From a virus, in the IMG/VR virus record IMGVR_UViG_3300008267_000704, positions 1 through 22,034 of that record: a stretch of DNA of 22,034 nucleotides. One strand, 5' to 3'. The notes beneath the pieces were generated by a model. The model made no database searches. It saw only the letters and a list, made by a program, of their open reading frames with translations, and was not told where the DNA came from. Below, in pieces: positions 21,112-22,034 of the stretch. The position numbers and the translations under genes are program-made. Positions within the stretch are counted from its first letter, which is position 1. Each line of letters opens with the position of its first letter.

Positions 21112-22034
21112 ATAATATAGATAGGCAGTACAAAGAACTCCTAGATCATATTTTGCATTTTGGAGTTGATAAACAAGATAGAACTGGTACGGGTACCAAA
21201 TCAGTATTTGGTTGGCAGATTCGCCATAATATGAAAGAAGGCTTTCCTGTTCTTACAACAAAGAAGATGGCCTGGAAAAGTATTGTAACAGAACTATTAT
21301 GGTTCTTACGTGGTGATACTAATATTAAATTCTTACATGATAATAACTGTCATATTTGGGATGGAGATTATGAAAAAAGTGGAAGAACTAATGGTGAATT
21401 AGGTCCTATCTACGGTAAACAATGGCGTAATTGGGGTGGTTGGGTTGAAACTAAGTTAACTCAAGAAAAAGATGAGAATGGATATTTGTTATACAAGTTT
21501 ATACCTCATAAAGGAGTAGATCAAATCCAAAACCTAATCAACGAACTCAAAACAAATCCCGATAGTAGAAGATTAATGGTTAGTGCTTGGAATGTAGGTG
21601 AGTTAGACCAAATGGTATTACCACCATGTCATTATGGATTTCAAATGTATACAAGAGAGTTGAGTTTTAAAGAAAGATTTAATTTGTATAATCAAAATGA
21701 AAGAATGCACTTTGAAGAATGTACAATGGATCTACTGGATAAATACAATGTCCCAACAAGAGCAATCTCTCTAATGTGGAATCAACGTAGTGTAGATACA
21801 TTTTTAGGTTTACCATTCAACATAGCTTCATATGGGTTATTACTTGAAATTTTAGCTAAGGCAGTAAATATGATACCGGATGAATTGATTGGTAATTTAG
21901 GAGACGTACATTTATATAGTAATCATATTGAGCAAGCAGCTGAGCAATGTTCAAGGCATCCTTATAAATTACCTAAATTAACTATTAATACTGAATTCTG
22001 GCCTACTGAAAGCGGTTCGTGCGGTGAAGGACCT
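21108..22034 (+). CDS. thyA: Thymidylate synthase, 3' end cut by the window
   Basis: Canonical ThyA: DRTGTGTKSVFGWQIRHNM near the N-terminus, WFLRGDTN, RRLMVSAWN (154-162), the catalytic LPPCHYGFQ (Cys174) and QRSVDTFLGLPFNIASYGLL (about 226-245) with the dUMP-binding Asn238. It methylates dUMP to dTMP using methylene-tetrahydrofolate. At least 309 residues are visible and the frame is still open. It is longer than the 264 of E. coli because of an insertion after PPCHYGFQ (about 180-220, TRELSFKERFN...). I recall such an insertion from Bacteroidetes ThyA, which supports that host group. It starts at an ATGA overlap with the upstream gene. The second ThyA-like enzyme at 18629 is a divergent paralogue in function. 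Confidence 0.95.
   Translation, partial: MNNIDRQYKELLDHILHFGVDKQDRTGTGTKSVFGWQIRHNMKEGFPVLTTKKMAWKSIVTELLWFLRGDTNIKFLHDNNCHIWDGDYEKSGRTNGELGPIYGKQWRNWGGWVETKLTQEKDENGYLLYKFIPHKGVDQIQNLINELKTNPDSRRLMVSAWNVGELDQMVLPPCHYGFQMYTRELSFKERFNLYNQNERMHFEECTMDLLDKYNVPTRAISLMWNQRSVDTFLGLPFNIASYGLLLEILAKAVNMIPDELIGNLGDVHLYSNHIEQAAEQCSRHPYKLPKLTINTEFWPTESGSCGEGP

Overview
The window looks like part of a large, lytic-type tailed-phage genome. All genes are on the + strand, it is AT-rich, and genes are packed tightly with many ATGA/TAATG overlaps. A Bacteroidetes (flavobacterial-type) host is my best inference. The reasons are the family-specific insertion in the thymidylate synthase at the right end, a DUF5522-type small protein, the general absence of purine-rich Shine-Dalgarno sequences (many starts instead sit in an AGTTATG context), and A/T-rich TATTTAT and TAnnTTTG upstream elements. 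No integrase, rRNA, tRNA, CRISPR array or insertion sequence was seen.

Layout. (1) 2-4063 is a T4-style replication/recombination block: the C-terminal part of a gp32-like SSB, a terminator, a UvsX/RecA recombinase, an RNase H/FEN-type 5' nuclease and a DnaB/gp41-like helicase. (2) 4107-6288 holds a small unknown gene and a monomeric class II (B12-dependent) ribonucleotide reductase. (3) 6310-7820 holds three virion-surface or fibre-like genes with Thr-Gly-Ser repeats. (4) 7843-9430 holds small genes (one DUF5522-like with a TTG start, one TM peptide, one Cys-containing peptide) and a multi-pass membrane protein. (5) 9474-11777 is a family A DNA polymerase with unusual motif residues. (6) 11819-14458 is a chaperone block: Hsp20, a small ORF, GroES and GroEL. 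hsp20 is bracketed by a perfect 12-bp inverted repeat. (7) 14477-17339 is a compact three-gene block: an SGNH-like protein, a protein resembling the amino-acid:DNA transferase / aGPT-PPlase group, and a fold-type-II PLP-like enzyme. I read it as a candidate DNA base hypermodification module. (8) 17376-19267 is pyrimidine metabolism: a DUF6378-like protein, dUTPase (apparent 1-base frame problem at its start), dCMP deaminase and a ThyA-superfamily enzyme with an Asp typical of dCMP hydroxymethylases. (9) 19273-22034 holds small unknown genes and a bona fide thymidylate synthase cut by the window end.

How they fit together. RNR makes deoxynucleotides. dUTPase and dCMP deaminase supply dUMP, and ThyA makes dTMP. 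The second ThyA-like enzyme probably makes a 5-substituted pyrimidine nucleotide. DNA polymerase, helicase, SSB, UvsX and the 5' nuclease copy and recombine the genome. The 14477-17339 module may then decorate the modified base. The chaperones probably assist phage protein folding. The most interesting points are the candidate hypermodification module, its pairing with a dCMP-type hydroxymethylase rather than an obvious hmdUMP enzyme, the complete GroES/GroEL/Hsp20 set, and the one-base anomaly at the dUTPase start.
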